Origin: Caryophanales bacterium UBA3935
GTDB taxonomy: Bacteria; Bacillota_I; Bacilli_A; ML615J-28; CAG-698
DNA length: 8,310 nt
NCBI GenBank assembly: GCA_002385755.1
Contig: DGED01000047.1
Coordinates: forward strand, 1-8,310
Direction of reading: 5' to 3'
How positions within the stretch are numbered: position 1 is the first letter of the stretch; every line of letters starts with the position of its first letter. The notes under the pieces are model-generated. The model had not been told where the DNA came from and did not search any database. It saw only the letters and a list, made by a program, of their open reading frames with translations. Below, piece after piece: positions 6,595 to 8,310 of the stretch. Made by a program: the position numbers and the translations under genes.

Positions 6595-7929
6595 ATGAAA
6601 TATGACGTAATCGTCGCGGGAGGGGGGCCGAGCGGGATCGCCGCCGCCCTTGCCGCGAAAAGAAACAACGCGAAAGTATTGCTTATAGAAAAAAGCGGCC
6701 TTCTGGGGGGCGCGAACGTCCTGTCCCTCGTCGGGCCGCTAATGACTTTTCACAATTTGAAAGGCCAGGTGGTGAGGGGCATCGGCGAGGAAATCGTCTC
6801 CCGGCTCGTCGCCAATGGTTACAGTCCCGGTCACCGGCCCGACCCGGTCGGGTTTTGCGCGACCGTGACGCCGTATGACGTTGAAGGCTTGAAGGAAGTG
6901 TATTTCAATCTCGTATATAATGAGAAAATCGATTTATTGCTTCACGCCATTGCGATTGACGTTACCCTCAGGGAAAGCAAAATCACCGCCGCGCGGGCGG
7001 CGACGAAAAACGGGGTAATCGAGCTTGAGGCGGACGTTTACGTCGACGCGACCGGCGACGGCGATATCGCCGCCGCGGCCGGCTGCCCGTTTATTTACGG
7101 CCGCGAATCGGACAATCTGACCCAGCCGATGACGATGCTTTTTACCGTCGCCGGCATTGATTTCGAGAAACTCAGGGAATACCAAAACCTTAACCCGGGC
7201 GAGTTCTACGGCGGAAAGGTCGCCCCCGCGGATTATTTTGGCTTGAGCGGCTTTTTCGAAAAAATCGCCGCGGCGCGCGCCGCGGGCGACTTTACGATTC
7301 CCCGCGACCGCGTGTTATTGTTTGAAAACGCCCGCCGCGGCGAGGCGACCGTCAATATCACCCGCGTGTTGAACGTGGCCGGGACCGATCCCTTCGCCTT
7401 GTCAAGGGCGGAGATCGAGGGAAGGAAACAAGTTAAAGAAGCGTTTGCTTTCCTGAAAAAATATATCCCCGGGTTTGAAAACAGCTATATTATCCGCACG
7501 CCCTATCAAATCGGCGTTCGCGAGACCCGTCACATCAAAGGTCAATATACTTTAATCGAGGAAGATATCGCCGGGGAGAGGGCTTTTGAAGATTCTATCG
7601 CGGTCGCCGCCTTCCCGATCGACATTCACTCGCCGGACGGGAGCAGCCTGGAAGCGTCCAATCAGATAAAAACCTACGAAATACCGCTGCGAGTGATGAT
7701 TCCCGAAGGTCCGCGCAACTTGATTGTTACCGGCAGGGCCGTGAGCGCGACGCACGAGGCGAGCGCTTCGATGCGGGTGAGCCCGGTCGTGATGGCGCTT
7801 GGTCAGGCGGCGGGAGTCCTGGCGTCCTATTCCGCCCTGCGAGGGATAGAGCCCGGGGCGGCGCCTTACGAGGAAATCGCCGTATTACTCAGGAAGGGAA
7901 ACGCGGTGTTAAAAAAAGAAGATGTATAG
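6595..7929 (+). CDS. FAD-dependent oxidoreductase (FAD_oxidored type)
   Basis: 444 residues. The N-terminus has a dinucleotide-binding Rossmann motif, VIVAGGGPSGIAAALAA (5-21), with Glu32 at the end of strand 2 (LLIEKSGLLGG) to bind the ribose. DATGDGDIAAAAGCPF (151-166) is the second FAD motif. The C-terminal part carries family-typical blocks: IGVRETRHIKGQYTL (306-320), PIDIHSPDG (341-349), IPLRVMIPEGPRNLIVTGRAVSATHEA as a series (363-389) and ALGQAAGVLA (401-410). This is the FAD_oxidored family, often annotated only as FAD-dependent oxidoreductase and frequent in polysaccharide and sugar-acid loci. There is no signal peptide or Tat motif, so it is cytoplasmic. AGAGGA at 6584-6589 is a good ribosome binding site and supports the ATG 1 nt after the previous stop. 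It would oxidise or reduce a sugar-derived intermediate; which one is not visible from the sequence. It overlaps the next gene by 8 nt. Confidence 0.92.
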   Translation: MKYDVIVAGGGPSGIAAALAAKRNNAKVLLIEKSGLLGGANVLSLVGPLMTFHNLKGQVVRGIGEEIVSRLVANGYSPGHRPDPVGFCATVTPYDVEGLKEVYFNLVYNEKIDLLLHAIAIDVTLRESKITAARAATKNGVIELEADVYVDATGDGDIAAAAGCPFIYGRESDNLTQPMTMLFTVAGIDFEKLREYQNLNPGEFYGGKVAPADYFGLSGFFEKIAAARAAGDFTIPRDRVLLFENARRGEATVNITRVLNVAGTDPFALSRAEIEGRKQVKEAFAFLKKYIPGFENSYIIRTPYQIGVRETRHIKGQYTLIEEDIAGERAFEDSIAVAAFPIDIHSPDGSSLEASNQIKTYEIPLRVMIPEGPRNLIVTGRAVSATHEASASMRVSPVVMALGQAAGVLASYSALRGIEPGAAPYEEIAVLLRKGNAVLKKEDV

Positions 7930-8310
7930 GATTGAGGATTTTCTCCAAGCTCCGGCTTACTTCGACCCGATTGAGGGCGAGAAAGAAAAACCGGCCGAGC
8001 GCCGCTGTTTTCCCGGGGCCTGGTATTACAAAGTCTTGTCGGCGCGCGACTATTGGCTCGGGCTCGACGGCTTTGTTCGCTTGCCCGAGTTTTACCCCGA
8101 CGAGGAGCGTTACGTCGACGAGGGGGATTTCCGGAAATATCTTGACACGCCGTCCGTTTACGTCGGCGGGTCCGCCGATTTTGAAAACGACATCGGTTTA
8201 GCCTGGTTTCGCGTGATCGTTGACGGGAAGATGAGCCGCGAGAAAATTACTTTTCGTCCTTTTTGGCGCTATATTTATACGGAAAACGGCCGGGAAAGGA
8301 ATATTTCTGT
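7922..8310 (+). CDS. Partial protein homologous to the C-terminal domain of the 322-1884 lipoprotein
   Basis: The frame opens at ATG 7922, overlaps the end of the oxidoreductase gene by 8 nt, and stays open to the window end: 129 complete codons, the rest outside. It is a close homologue of lipoprotein residues 228-319. CFPGAWYYKVLSARDYWLG (29-47) aligns with CFPGAVYRKVVSSRDYWLG, and FRPFWRYI (111-118) is identical. YVGGSADFENDIGLAW (80-95) pairs with YMGGNAQYESDIGLTW. Over the first 29 aligned residues (29-57 against 228-256) I count 20 identities. There is no signal peptide, no lipobox and no Ig-like repeats: the domain begins about 28 residues from the start, so this form should be cytoplasmic. 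The CxxC found just after FRPFWRYI in the lipoprotein is absent. The ribosome binding site is weak, which fits coupling to the overlapping upstream gene. The domain family and function are unknown to me. Confidence 0.85.
   Translation, partial: MYRIEDFLQAPAYFDPIEGEKEKPAERRCFPGAWYYKVLSARDYWLGLDGFVRLPEFYPDEERYVDEGDFRKYLDTPSVYVGGSADFENDIGLAWFRVIVDGKMSREKITFRPFWRYIYTENGRERNIS

Noticed and set aside
7268..7285. 18-nt perfect G/C palindrome
   Set aside because: It encodes an Ala/Arg-rich helix of the oxidoreductase. Alternating GCG/CGC codons give such palindromes by chance.
7932..8201. 89-codon open frame after the oxidoreductase
   Set aside because: It is a shadow frame. The frame starting at 7922 encodes a protein with clear homology to the lipoprotein domain and stays open to the end of the window.
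1..8310. Insertion sequences, CRISPR arrays, tRNA or rRNA genes, phage genes
   Set aside because: No transposase, direct-repeat array, tRNA-like cloverleaf, rRNA segment or phage protein was seen. Coding regions fill the window.

Overview
The window is a dense, single-strand run of carbohydrate genes from an unidentified bacterium. All nine coding regions lie on the + strand, with gaps of 1-9 nt or overlaps of 4-8 nt except for one 68-nt gap. G/C is favoured at codon third positions. TGA is a normal stop. The two atrophied-Ig repeats in the lipoprotein, the GntR/UTRA regulator and an extended -10 promoter fit an uncultured Bacillota-like anaerobe best, but nothing here fixes the taxon (inference, low confidence).

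Layout. (1) 1-312: the C-terminal end of a protein, possibly a sugar-binding transport protein. (2) 322-1884: a lipoprotein with two atrophied Ig-like repeats and a large C-terminal domain that I cannot assign. (3) 1881-2585: NanE, N-acetylmannosamine-6-phosphate 2-epimerase, with all its active-site residues in place. (4) 2586-2653: the only real intergenic gap, with an extended -10 promoter and two short inverted repeats that could be operators. (5) 2654-3370: GntR/UTRA repressor. (6) 3367-4455: SGNH/GDSL esterase with a GxDLY-type N-terminal domain. (7) 4465-5154: a second TIM-barrel protein, of unknown function. (8) 5151-6593: a DUF4127 protein. (9) 6595-7929: FAD-dependent oxidoreductase. 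(10) 7922-8310: start of a protein, cut by the window end, that is clearly homologous to the C-terminal domain of the lipoprotein in (2) but has no signal peptide.

How they may work together. NanE anchors the locus in catabolism of N-acetylmannosamine or sialic acid: ManNAc-6-P is converted to GlcNAc-6-P. The SGNH esterase could remove O-acetyl groups from the sugar or a derivative. The UTRA regulator probably senses a phosphorylated amino sugar and controls the internal promoter. The lipoprotein would act on the cell surface. The second TIM barrel, the DUF4127 protein, the FAD oxidoreductase and the lipoprotein-domain homologue have no place in the textbook NanA-NanK-NanE-NagA-NagB route. 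That points to an extended or variant amino-sugar pathway. NanA, NanK, NagA and NagB are not in this window.
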